47,316 nt of DNA, from assembly GCA_037133915.1 (NCBI GenBank), contig JBAXND010000034.1:1-47316 (forward strand), written 5' to 3'. The stretch's first letter is position 1. Every line of letters begins with the position of its first letter. The DNA is from Bacteroidota bacterium. GTDB lineage: Bacteria > Bacteroidota > Bacteroidia > Bacteroidales > CAIWKO01. Positions 16,101 to 23,720 of the stretch are shown in pieces. A program made the position numbers and the translations under genes. The notes under the pieces are model-generated. The model searched no databases and was not told the DNA's origin. It worked only from the letters and a program-made list of their open reading frames with translations.

Positions 16101-16307
16101 ATGAACAGTGATATTTTTCTTTCTGTGAAGGATCTGATGATTCTGACTGGGAGCAACTGTTATAATTCATGTTGGAGAAGGCATAAAGCTATCCGCAATA
16201 CTCTATGTCATAACAAAAAAAAACTTACGGTAAGAGAATTTTGCACAGTTGAAAAGCTAAATCCAAAAGAAATTTATCGCGAGCTTGGTCGGAAATTTGT
16301 TTTTTAG
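16101..16307 (+). CDS. Small DNA-binding-like protein (HTH type)
   Basis: This 68-residue protein reads FLSVKDLMILTGSNCYNSCW near the N-terminus, then RRHKAIRNTL and KKKLTVREFC, a pattern of a short winged or simple helix-turn-helix protein. Bacteroidota mobile elements often carry tiny proteins of this kind. It lies 29 nt upstream of a second small protein of the same strand, so the pair may be one transcript. It has no catalytic feature. The family placement is from pattern recognition only. Confidence 0.6.
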   Translation: MNSDIFLSVKDLMILTGSNCYNSCWRRHKAIRNTLCHNKKKLTVREFCTVEKLNPKEIYRELGRKFVF

Positions 16308-16336
16308 TTCATCAATTATTTACTACGAACATCAAT

Positions 16337-16549
16337 ATGCCTGCGAAAGTTAGAACATTTAAGGAAATCGCAATAGAGTATGGTGTCAATCGCAACACTT
16401 TAACAATCTGGTTAAAACCAATTTCTAAAGCTTTAATGCATATTAAGGGCAAAAGATTACTTAGTTGGCAGATACACCTTATCTATAATTTCCTTGATTC
16501 TCCAGAATTCCCAATTAGCGACGAACAGTCATCTGACGATATTCAGTGA
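16337..16549 (+). CDS. Small helix-turn-helix-like protein
   Basis: The 70-residue protein begins PAKVRTFKEIAIEYGVNRNT, a plausible helix-turn-helix (alternating helix, GVNRNTLTIWLKP recognition helix). The C-terminal half is acidic. It is downstream of the other small protein in the unique DNA that separates the two duplicated cassettes. The role is probably DNA binding, but the target is unknown. Confidence 0.6.
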   Translation: MPAKVRTFKEIAIEYGVNRNTLTIWLKPISKALMHIKGKRLLSWQIHLIYNFLDSPEFPISDEQSSDDIQ

Positions 16550-16622
16550 ATGCTGAGCTGTACTTCGTTTATTTGGCTTAAATGGACTCGCGCAACATTT
16601 GGCCAATCTGCGCCGTTTTACA

Positions 16623-16691
16623 TTGACCACCCAAGTATGTTCAGTACTATTATTATATGGTGGTCAAATTATTTTGGCGGAAGGTGATCAA
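16623..16691. repeat. TTGACCACC/GGTGGTCAA inverted repeat, possible IS21-type end
   Basis: TTGACCACC at 16623-16631 is inverted at 16659-16667 (GGTGGTCAA), with a degenerate third copy GGTGATCAA at 16683-16691. Multiple short repeats of this kind resemble the ends of IS21-family elements, but no IstA or IstB gene is present. The link is a guess. Confidence 0.4.
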
Positions 16692-16728
16692 GACATCAGG
16701 CGCGTCTTTATAACATGTTCTTTATGGC

Positions 16729-17745
16729 TCATGGTAGAACAACAAGTACCTTTTGGGTTTTAAGAATTTCTTTTCCCTTTCTTAGGCGGAATTCGTAAAC
16801 GCCGGAGACAAGATAATCCAGATAAAAAGTATTAACTCCTGATACCAGATTGAAAGAGTTTTTCTTTATCAATTGCCCCATCATATCATATATTTCTAAA
16901 GTTAAACCAGTGCCAGCATCAATGCCCAGCACTTTAACATTTATCCACTCCACAGCGGGGCTTGGGTATATCATTATTCCACCGCTCGCGGTCGTATCCG
17001 GCGGTGCAACAGTATCAGGGCATTCCATGACAAGAACATCGTCGATGAAATAACCGCACAACATTTCTGAAGTTCCTACCATGATTTGGTAATTGCATTC
17101 TTCCTTACGCCATAAATTTCCGATCAGCAGAAAGCGTTCACCTCCTGCGGCCTTGAAAGTACCGCTTATCTTCGTCCAGCCAACTGTATCCGTAATAATA
17201 TTGCCTACTGGATTTCTGACTTGAGGGGGTCTGGGCAAATGAAGAACACAATGCAAGGTGTCGAAGCCAAAAATGGTATCGGTAAAACTACTAATTGCAG
17301 AATCAGAAAAAAACATTCCTAGAGCGTCGGTCGCTCTATGAGAAGCATTATGTAAATTCACATAGAATTCAGCATAGTAACATTTTCCTGCGACTAAAGG
17401 TTGTTGCAATTCAGTTTCAATAAACGAAGGATATATCCATGGCCAGGGATAATTAATTTCGCACCATATTCCGGCCATGCCATCTCCAGTTCTAGGCTGT
17501 TGAACTGAAAACTCGTAAATAGTTTCCGGGGTTAAACTACACTTATGATAATACTCGCTGCTACCACATTGTGGTTCGAACCAAGGCACTGCAAAGTATA
17601 TACTATTATTTTCGTCAGGGCAGGTCGAGTACAATTCAAACCCAGAATTATTTACTATATTCTGCCCAATACCGATCTGCCCCCATAATAAAAAACACAG
17701 AGACAATGCAGCACTGTAACAGCTCATTTTCCTAATACGTCTCAT
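16729..17745 (-). CDS. Secreted jelly-roll-like protein with T9SS type A sorting domain, paralogue B
   Basis: The 338-residue protein has the same layout as paralogue A: signal peptide, NIVNNSGFELYSTCPDE, CYYAEFYVNLHNASHRATDA, YFIDDVLVMECPDT and a type A sorting domain ending KTQKVLVVLP. It differs from A mainly in the N-terminal domain, for example in the SEYYHKCSLTPETIYEF segment. Its start also overlaps an upstream sorting-domain fragment as ATGA. The last few residues differ because the duplication edge lies there. The role is presumably at the cell surface, with no enzymatic motif seen. Confidence 0.8.
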   Translation of the reverse strand: MRRIRKMSCYSAALSLCFLLWGQIGIGQNIVNNSGFELYSTCPDENNSIYFAVPWFEPQCGSSEYYHKCSLTPETIYEFSVQQPRTGDGMAGIWCEINYPWPWIYPSFIETELQQPLVAGKCYYAEFYVNLHNASHRATDALGMFFSDSAISSFTDTIFGFDTLHCVLHLPRPPQVRNPVGNIITDTVGWTKISGTFKAAGGERFLLIGNLWRKEECNYQIMVGTSEMLCGYFIDDVLVMECPDTVAPPDTTASGGIMIYPSPAVEWINVKVLGIDAGTGLTLEIYDMMGQLIKKNSFNLVSGVNTFYLDYLVSGVYEFRLRKGKEILKTQKVLVVLP

Positions 17746-18044
17746 TTTCCCCTGATTATTACTATCCGGTCTGATTTAAGTATTCCTGAAATATTCATTA
17801 TTTTGTAAAGATAAATACTCTGGGGCAATTTTTTAATAGAAATCTTATTGAAAACACTGTTTTCGAAAGCACATTCTTGTACCAATGTCCCTGTAAGATT
17901 GTAAAACTCGATGGTCATTTCCATTCCCGCCGGTGCACCTTGTACTTCAATGGTCAATTCATCTGCCGCAGGATTGGGGTAAACACTCACAACTACCTCG
18001 GAGATGACACTGTCGTGAGCATTTTCGTTGATTTTGGCAGACCG
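17742..18044 (-). pseudogene. Orphan T9SS type A sorting domain next to a 170-bp element, second copy
   Basis: It encodes VYPNPAADELTIEV through SDRIVIIRGK with the same short upstream linker as the copy at 15298, then meets the 170-bp element at 18054. The body of the gene is missing. It differs from the other copy by several residues (EFYNLTGTLVQECAF here, EFFNLTGTLVEEATF there), so the duplication is not brand new. Confidence 0.7.
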
Positions 18045-18053
18045 CTCCCGGCT

Positions 18054-18223
18054 GGCGCGCGTTTGTAACGCGTGCCCACGCAGTAATAACCAAAGATACT
18101 CAAACTTTTGTTTTTCCGTTAATAAACCAAAGCGTTTATAATCGCCAATTTGTGATTTTTTCGTGTAGACACATTTATCCAGCCAACAACAGTCTACTGT
18201 GGCACGCGTTACAAACGCGCGCC
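18054..18223. repeat. 170-bp REPIN/MITE-like element, copy 3
   Basis: Perfect 23-bp inverted ends lie at 18054-18076 and 18201-18223, with the same interior as copy 2. Confidence 0.88.
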
Positions 18224-18287
18224 GGCAGAGATAGCTTCAACAAAGCATTATCTGATAAAATCGGTCAACGCTATTCAGGGATGATCA

Positions 18288-18347
18288 CCTGTTCCCTATT
18301 ACCTGTTACCTATTACCTGTTACCTATTACTTATTAACTGTTAACTG
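18288..18347. repeat. Low-complexity CCTGTTACCTATTA repeat
   Basis: CCTGTTCCCTATTA, CCTGTTACCTATTA and TTAACTG-type units stand in tandem. With the 170-bp element they fill the space 18045-18504, which has no gene. Confidence 0.7.
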
Positions 18348-18504
18348 TGCAAACCCTGCCGTTAACTGATTTGCCTGTTTCTCAGCATACATTAAATATA
18401 CTTTCACTGAAAATCATTTCCCTGTTTATGGAATTTGAGAAATGATTTCATCTATAAGCCACTTTTCCAAAAAACAAATAGGATTAACCATAAAAACCAA
18501 CGTC

Positions 18505-20892
18505 ATGAAAACACCAAAGTTCTTAAAAGAAAGTGTGGCACTGCTCTTCATCATTGCTATACTGATGGTAGTTCCCTTCACCATCATTTCGCGCAACCTT
18601 CCCGACAGTAAAAAAGCACAGTTCGTACTGAACGATCCGCTGCTGGTAAAAGACAAGGATGATGACAAAACACTGTCGCCCTACTTTTATGTAAACAGTG
18701 AAAATGCCGAAACCGATCAGCTTCCACTCAAGTCCACTTCTGCCAAAGTAAATATTGCGGGTGTTATTGCCGATGTTACCGTTACACAGGTATACATGAA
18801 TGCAGGCAGCAAACCCATTGAAGCCATTTACGTGTTTCCGGCCTCAACGCGTGCTGCCGTTTATGGAATGACGATGACCGTTGGCGACCGCCTGCTTATC
18901 GCGAAAATAAAAGAGAAACAACAGGCACGTCAGGATTATGAAACAGCCAAACAACAGGGCAAAAGTGCCAGCCTGCTGGAGCAGCAACGCCCCAATGTAT
19001 TCCAGATGAATGTGGCGAACATCATGCCCGGCGATACCATTCGTGTGGAACTGCACTATACCGAACTGCTGATTCCCGAAGGCGGCGTATATGAATTTGA
19101 CTATCCTACTGTGGTAGGTCCGCGCTATTCAAACAAGCCGGAGGCCACCGCCAGTGCCAACGATCAATGGGTATCGAATCCTTATCAGCATGAAGGCGAA
19201 AAACCATTGTACGCTTTCGATTTTGATGTAACACTCGATGCAGGAATGCCGATACGCGATATCCGCTGCCCGTCGCATAACCTGAATATCAATTACGAAG
19301 GAACAAACATAGCCCACCTGATACTCCCGTCAACCGGCAAGTTTGAAGGCAACCGTGATGTAATTATTCAGTATCGTCTGGCTGAAAATAAATTAGAGTC
19401 AGGACTGCTGCTGTATCAGGGAAATGAGGGCGAAGAAAACTTTTTTCTCACCATGATACAACCACCCGCACGACCAACCGAAGACCAGATTGCACCGAGA
19501 GAATACATATTTGTAATGGACGTTTCAGGTTCTATGTATGGTTACCCTATTGATGTTTCTAAAAAGCTGCTGACAAATCTTATCGGAAAACTGCGCGCCA
19601 CAGATAAATTCAACGTACTGCTGTTTGCGGGTGGCTCAAGCACTTTCGCCGATCAGTCGGTATTTGCAACGCCCGAAAATCTTAAAAAGGCGTTGAATAT
19701 GATAGACAATCAGCAAGGAGGCGGTGGTACCGAATTATTGCCTGCACTTAAAAAAGCGCTGACTATAGAAAAACAAAATGGCTTTTCCCGCACGTTTGTG
19801 ATTGCCACCGACGGCTATGTGGATGTAGAAAAAGAATCGTTTCAGCTGATACGCGACAATCTGGGCAAAGCCAACTTCTTTGCATTCGGTATAGGCACTT
19901 CCGTGAACCGTTTCCTGATAGAGGGAATTGCCAATGCAGGTATGGGCGAACCATTTATTGTTACCGATGCAGGCGAGGCAGATAAGCAGGCAGAGAAATT
20001 CAGGAACTACATTCAGACACCTGTTCTGACCGATATTAAAGTTACCTACGAGGGTTTCGATGCCTATGATATGGAACCTGCAAACGTTCCTGATGTACTT
20101 GCAGAACGGCCGGTTATTATTTTCGGGAAATGGAAGAACGGAGCCAAAGGCACGATTAAACTCACCGGAAAATGCGGCAGCGAAAAATTTACCTATACTT
20201 ATAATGTAGGCGATGTTAAACCGGAAAAGAAAAACAGTGCACTGAAATATCTGTGGGTGCGTCAGAAGATACGTATGCTCGACGACTTCAATAATGCAGG
20301 AGCTGATGATAAACTAAAGGAAGAAATCACCGGACTTGGATTGAAGTACAATCTGCTCACCAATTACACGTCTTTTGTTGCCATCGACTCCATAGTACGC
20401 AATGTCGGCGGAAGGCAAACCACCGTAAAACAGCCGCTGCCACTGCCCGAGGGTGTTTCTGATTATGCCGTTGGCGGCACCGCAACCACCGGTTATGGAG
20501 CAGCAAACGGAAAGAGTTGTGAAAAAATGGCGGCACCTTCTGCAAATTATGAAGTTGATGAAGCAGTGGTAGAACAGGACAGCGTTGCATATGCCATTGT
20601 AGAAACAGCCGCCAGTTATAAAGGAGGCGAAAGCGCCATGAAAAAATTCTTACTGGCAAATATTGTGAAGCCGCAGTCAGCAGTAGCAGCCGGCATCAGT
20701 GGTACGGTTTATCTGCAGTTTGTCGTTGAAGCAAGCGGAGAAATATCCAATGTGACAGTACTGCGGGGTATTGGTTTTGGCTGCGACGAAGAAGCGGTGC
20801 GGGTAATATTATTAATGAAGAACAAATGGAAACCGGCAAAGCAGGGCAATCATAACGTTGCAACAACCATGACATTGTCGATTAAATTTTAG
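18505..20892 (+). CDS. VIT-VWA domain protein with C-terminal TonB-like domain
   Basis: The 795-residue protein starts with a membrane helix (about 8-30). A VIT domain follows (about 75-210, with YVFPASTRAAVYGMTMTVGD and the KEKQQARQDYETAK segment), then a von Willebrand A domain whose metal-ion site DVSGS is at 339-343 (FVMDVSGSMYGYPI) and which continues to about 500. A linker containing YGAANG leads to a C-terminal domain (about 700-795) that matches TonB_C: SGTVYLQFVVEASGEISNV and a final MTLSIKF. VIT-VWA proteins bind ligands or assemble surface complexes; a TonB-type end suggests contact with an outer-membrane partner. The ATG at 18505 was chosen because it precedes the membrane helix directly; an upstream ATG at 18442 adds 21 poorly motivated residues. 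Confidence 0.85.
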   Translation: MKTPKFLKESVALLFIIAILMVVPFTIISRNLPDSKKAQFVLNDPLLVKDKDDDKTLSPYFYVNSENAETDQLPLKSTSAKVNIAGVIADVTVTQVYMNAGSKPIEAIYVFPASTRAAVYGMTMTVGDRLLIAKIKEKQQARQDYETAKQQGKSASLLEQQRPNVFQMNVANIMPGDTIRVELHYTELLIPEGGVYEFDYPTVVGPRYSNKPEATASANDQWVSNPYQHEGEKPLYAFDFDVTLDAGMPIRDIRCPSHNLNINYEGTNIAHLILPSTGKFEGNRDVIIQYRLAENKLESGLLLYQGNEGEENFFLTMIQPPARPTEDQIAPREYIFVMDVSGSMYGYPIDVSKKLLTNLIGKLRATDKFNVLLFAGGSSTFADQSVFATPENLKKALNMIDNQQGGGGTELLPALKKALTIEKQNGFSRTFVIATDGYVDVEKESFQLIRDNLGKANFFAFGIGTSVNRFLIEGIANAGMGEPFIVTDAGEADKQAEKFRNYIQTPVLTDIKVTYEGFDAYDMEPANVPDVLAERPVIIFGKWKNGAKGTIKLTGKCGSEKFTYTYNVGDVKPEKKNSALKYLWVRQKIRMLDDFNNAGADDKLKEEITGLGLKYNLLTNYTSFVAIDSIVRNVGGRQTTVKQPLPLPEGVSDYAVGGTATTGYGAANGKSCEKMAAPSANYEVDEAVVEQDSVAYAIVETAASYKGGESAMKKFLLANIVKPQSAVAAGISGTVYLQFVVEASGEISNVTVLRGIGFGCDEEAVRVILLMKNKWKPAKQGNHNVATTMTLSIKF

Positions 20893-20924
20893 GATTGTAA
20901 GTGGTTCAATTTTATAGTTCGGAT

Positions 20925-20954
20925 AAAAGGCGAAGCTGCGTGCTTCGCCTTTTT
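20925..20954 (+). terminator. Strong intrinsic terminator
   Basis: AAAAGGCGAAGC (20925-20936), the loop TGCGT and GCTTCGCCTTTT (20942-20953) form a 12-bp perfect stem with a T-rich tail. It closes the VIT-VWA transcript and isolates the second transketolase gene. Confidence 0.9.
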
Positions 20955-20977
20955 GCTTTTGAACAGCACATTTTCAT

Positions 20978-20985
20978 TACTTTTG
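20978..20985 (+). promoter_or_regulatory. -7 element of the transketolase C-terminal gene
   Basis: TACTTTTG matches TAnnTTTG 22 nt before the start codon at 21007. A TTG at 20953-20955 is slightly too far (22 bp). With the terminator just upstream, this gene appears to have its own promoter. Confidence 0.65.
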
Positions 20986-21006
20986 TGTTGTACCACACAA
21001 AAAGCC

Positions 21007-21966
21007 ATGAATCAATTTACAAATAGAGGAAATAAGCCCACCAAGACCGGCTTTGGCGAAGGTGTTGAAGCCGCCGGTGCACTGAACCAAAACGTTGTTG
21101 GGCTGGGTGCCGATATTACCGCTTCTGTTGGAATGGATCTTTTTGCAAAGAAATTTCCTGAACGATTTTTCTCATTAGGCATTGCCGAACAAAACTGCAT
21201 GGGCGTTGCAGCCGGTATGGCGTTAAGCGGCAAGATTCCTGTTTTCAGCACCTACGGTGTTTTTGCGGCATTACGTACTACTGACCAGATACGTGTTTCC
21301 GTGTGCTATAATAATCTTCATGTTATCATTGGCGGTGCGCACGCAGGTATTTCGGTTGGTCCCGATGGCGCCACCCACCAGGCGCTCGAAGATATTGCCA
21401 TCATGCGGCCTTTGCCCAATATGACCATCTTTTCGCCCTGCGATGCTACACAGGCCAAAATAATGACCATCGCTGCCGTGAATGAAATGAACGGTCCGGT
21501 GTATATACGTTTCGGAAGAGAAGGCGTGCCCGATTTTACTGCCGGTGATACGCCTTTCGAGATGGGAAAAGGTCAACTGCTTCATGAAGGGAATGACCTG
21601 AGCATTATTGCCACCGGACATATGGTTTGGGAAGCGCTGCAGGCAGCATATTCGCTGAAACAAATCGGCATCGGCGCACGGGTAATAAACATGCATACCA
21701 TAAAACCCATTGACACCGAAATAATAATCAAGGCAGCCAAAGAAACAGGCAGGATAATGACCGTAGAGGAACATCAGGTTATTGGCGGGCTCGGCTCTGC
21801 CGTGGCAGAAGTCATTGTTCAACATTGCCCCGTGCCCATGCGGTTTATCGGCATGCATGATGTATTCGGCGAATCGGGCAAACCTGTTGAGCTGATGGCG
21901 AAATACGGACTCGACGCAGCAGGCATTATTAAACAAACCCAAGAATTTATTCAGCAACAATGGTGA
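21007..21966 (+). CDS. Transketolase, C-terminal subunit
   Basis: The 319-residue protein is the pyrimidine-binding and C-terminal half of transketolase. The catalytic glutamate lies in FSLGIAEQNCMGVAAGMA (about 58-75); GGAHAGISVGPDGATHQALE and the sugar-phosphate-site region YIRFGREGVP follow. It should form a heterotetramer with the protein at 7561. The ATG at 21007 (MNQFTNRG) was chosen because it follows the promoter at the expected distance; the frame stays open upstream to 20953, but that part would overlap the terminator. The last codons overlap or abut the VanY-like gene. Confidence 0.93.
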   Translation: MNQFTNRGNKPTKTGFGEGVEAAGALNQNVVGLGADITASVGMDLFAKKFPERFFSLGIAEQNCMGVAAGMALSGKIPVFSTYGVFAALRTTDQIRVSVCYNNLHVIIGGAHAGISVGPDGATHQALEDIAIMRPLPNMTIFSPCDATQAKIMTIAAVNEMNGPVYIRFGREGVPDFTAGDTPFEMGKGQLLHEGNDLSIIATGHMVWEALQAAYSLKQIGIGARVINMHTIKPIDTEIIIKAAKETGRIMTVEEHQVIGGLGSAVAEVIVQHCPVPMRFIGMHDVFGESGKPVELMAKYGLDAAGIIKQTQEFIQQQW

Positions 21967-21977
21967 CAACAACTCAT

Positions 21978-22811
21978 ATGAAAATATTCAAAGGCACCGG
22001 GATTTATATGGCAGTTACCATTTTTGTGCTGGTAGCATATTCATTCGTATTACGCTTTGTAAAAAATCGTCCTGAAAAAGATAATGCAGCGCCTGTAGCA
22101 GCCGACAGTTCAAAAGTTGCGCAGAAGAAAACTGCCATGATTGCTGACAGTTCGCTGAGCGTTGCCTACCTCGTCGGGCAATTCGATCCTGCCAAAGACA
22201 CGACTTTTATCCGTACAGACAACGAATACGCCAACAGCGATCAGATGTACCTGAAAAAAGAAGCTTACCTTGCCTTTATCAGAATGTTCTACGCCGCACA
22301 GAAAGACGGAGTTAAAATATTCATTGTTTCGGCCACACGAAATTTCGCTTATCAAAAAGGCATATGGGAAGCCAAATGGAACGGCAGCCGGCTCGTTGAA
22401 AATAAAAATCTGGCAAGTACCATCAAAGATCCCGTGGAACGGGCGCTGAAAATATTAAAATACAGCTCCATGCCCGGAACATCACGCCATCACTGGGGTA
22501 CAGATATGGACCTGAACAGCATGGACCCGAAATATTTTGAATCGGCCAACGGAAAGAAAGTGTACGAATGGCTGAGTAAGAATGCTTCCGATTACGGATT
22601 CTGCCAGCCCTACACTGCCAAAGGCACTTCCCGCCCCGACGGTTATGAAGAAGAAAAGTGGCACTGGTCGTACCTGCCGCTGGCATCCAACTGCATGAAA
22701 CAATACCTGAATAAGGTTAAATACAGCGACATTGCCGGATTTAAAGGTGCCGAAACAGCCGAAAAGATTGGTGTTATAGAAAAATACGTGAAAAGCGTGA
22801 ATTGTAAATGA
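21978..22811 (+). CDS. VanY/M15-type D-Ala-D-Ala carboxypeptidase-like protein
   Basis: The 277-residue protein has an N-terminal membrane anchor (about 8-26) and an M15B peptidase domain. Zinc and catalytic residues are visible: SRHHWGTDMD (H171, D178) and EKWHW (E226, H229). It also shows IFIVSATRNFAYQKGIWEAK and YGFCQPY, all typical of VanY. It should trim peptidoglycan stem peptides in the periplasm. The gene begins 11 nt after the transketolase stop; an alternative ATG at 21960 overlaps that stop as ATGGTGA. The functional link to transketolase is probably only transcriptional. Confidence 0.87.
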   Translation: MKIFKGTGIYMAVTIFVLVAYSFVLRFVKNRPEKDNAAPVAADSSKVAQKKTAMIADSSLSVAYLVGQFDPAKDTTFIRTDNEYANSDQMYLKKEAYLAFIRMFYAAQKDGVKIFIVSATRNFAYQKGIWEAKWNGSRLVENKNLASTIKDPVERALKILKYSSMPGTSRHHWGTDMDLNSMDPKYFESANGKKVYEWLSKNASDYGFCQPYTAKGTSRPDGYEEEKWHWSYLPLASNCMKQYLNKVKYSDIAGFKGAETAEKIGVIEKYVKSVNCK

Positions 22812-22883
22812 TTAATTTTAAATGTTAAATTTTAAATTGAAATCAAGTATTGAGCGAACAATTAATTTAAAATTCAGCATTTA
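22812..22883. repeat. AT-rich inverted region between convergent genes
   Basis: Motifs TTTTAAATGTTAAATTTTAA and the opposing ATTTATCATTTAAAATTC allow pairing between the two convergent genes. It may serve as a bidirectional terminator, but the match is imperfect. Confidence 0.4.
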
Positions 22884-23642
22884 TCATTTAAAATTCTTTA
22901 ACTCTGAGGGATATTCAACACGCTCCAGGAAAAGTGCTTGTGCAGGCACCGAATATCCGGCTTCAGAACGGTTCTTGCTTTCAACAATTTTTTGAAGGTC
23001 ATTCAGATTTATTTTTCCGGCGCCCAATTCAACAAGCGTACCCACAATGGCACGAACCATATTCCGCAGAAAACGGTCGGCAGTAATCGTAAAAACGAGC
23101 ATGCCGTCTTCGTACTGCCATCCGGCTTCAGCAATAGCGCAGTTATTTGTCTTTGTATCTGAATGCACTTTCGCAAAGCTTGTAAAATCGGTGCATTCCA
23201 TCAGCAAAGCAGCGCCTTTGTTCATACGTTCAATATCCAGCCGTCCGGGATAAAACCATGAATATTCGCGTGCAAACGGGTTGCGCTCAGGAGAAATATA
23301 ATATTTATAGGTGCGGCTCAACGCACTGAAGCGTGCATGCATATCGGGAGCTACCGCATAGACCTCGTAAATGACAATATCATCGGGCAGTATGCCGTTC
23401 AGCTTGAATGTTATTTTTTGAAGTTCGGCAGGGCTCAATTCATTTTCAATCTCAACATGTGCGAAATATTCCTTTGCGTGAACACCGGTATCGGTTCGTC
23501 CGGCACCGACAACAGGCAGGTGATTGCGAAAAAGCATGGATAACGCACCTTCAACAGCCTGCTGCACAGTGGCTGCATTATCCTGCGCCTGCCAGCCATG
23601 ATAGGCAGCCCCGTTAAATGCCATTCGGATAAAATATCTCAT
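22884..23642 (-). CDS. truA: tRNA pseudouridine(38-40) synthase TruA
   Basis: TruA isomerises uridines 38-40 in the anticodon stem-loop of tRNAs. The 252-residue protein begins MRYFIRMAFNGAAYHGWQAQ, the family's N-terminal signature, and carries the catalytic aspartate D51 in VVGAGRTDTGVHA. Further conserved blocks are ALSRTYKYYI and FTITADRFLRNMVRAIVGTL. The ATG at 23642 is preferred to a GTG two codons upstream. It converges with the VanY-like gene and diverges from the LutA-like gene, with about 78 bp between the two starts. Confidence 0.96.
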   Translation of the reverse strand: MRYFIRMAFNGAAYHGWQAQDNAATVQQAVEGALSMLFRNHLPVVGAGRTDTGVHAKEYFAHVEIENELSPAELQKITFKLNGILPDDIVIYEVYAVAPDMHARFSALSRTYKYYISPERNPFAREYSWFYPGRLDIERMNKGAALLMECTDFTSFAKVHSDTKTNNCAIAEAGWQYEDGMLVFTITADRFLRNMVRAIVGTLVELGAGKINLNDLQKIVESKNRSEAGYSVPAQALFLERVEYPSELKNFK

Positions 23643-23687
23643 TTGCACATATTAATGACGTAAAAGTACAACAAAAGATTATTTTTA

Positions 23688-23695
23688 TACTTTTG
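23688..23695 (+). promoter_or_regulatory. -7 element of the LutA-like gene
   Basis: TACTTTTG matches TAnnTTTG 26 nt before the start codon. The mirrored motif TACTTTTA on the minus strand (23661-23668) may serve truA, so promoters may diverge from this 78-bp gap. Confidence 0.6.
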
Positions 23696-23720
23696 TTCTG
23701 ACTAATTAGGAATAACGAAA

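Larger units (their letters stand above)
16748..18312. repeat. Duplicated cassette, copy B (1.57 kb)
   Basis: This is the second copy of the unit described at 14298-15868. The 879 bp between the copies holds the two small DNA-binding-like genes and the inverted repeat at 16623, so the duplication is not directly tandem. Confidence 0.85.

Noticed and set aside
20953..21006. Upstream extension of the transketolase C-terminal gene
   Set aside because: The added residues would overlap the terminator tail and promoter and have no family similarity.
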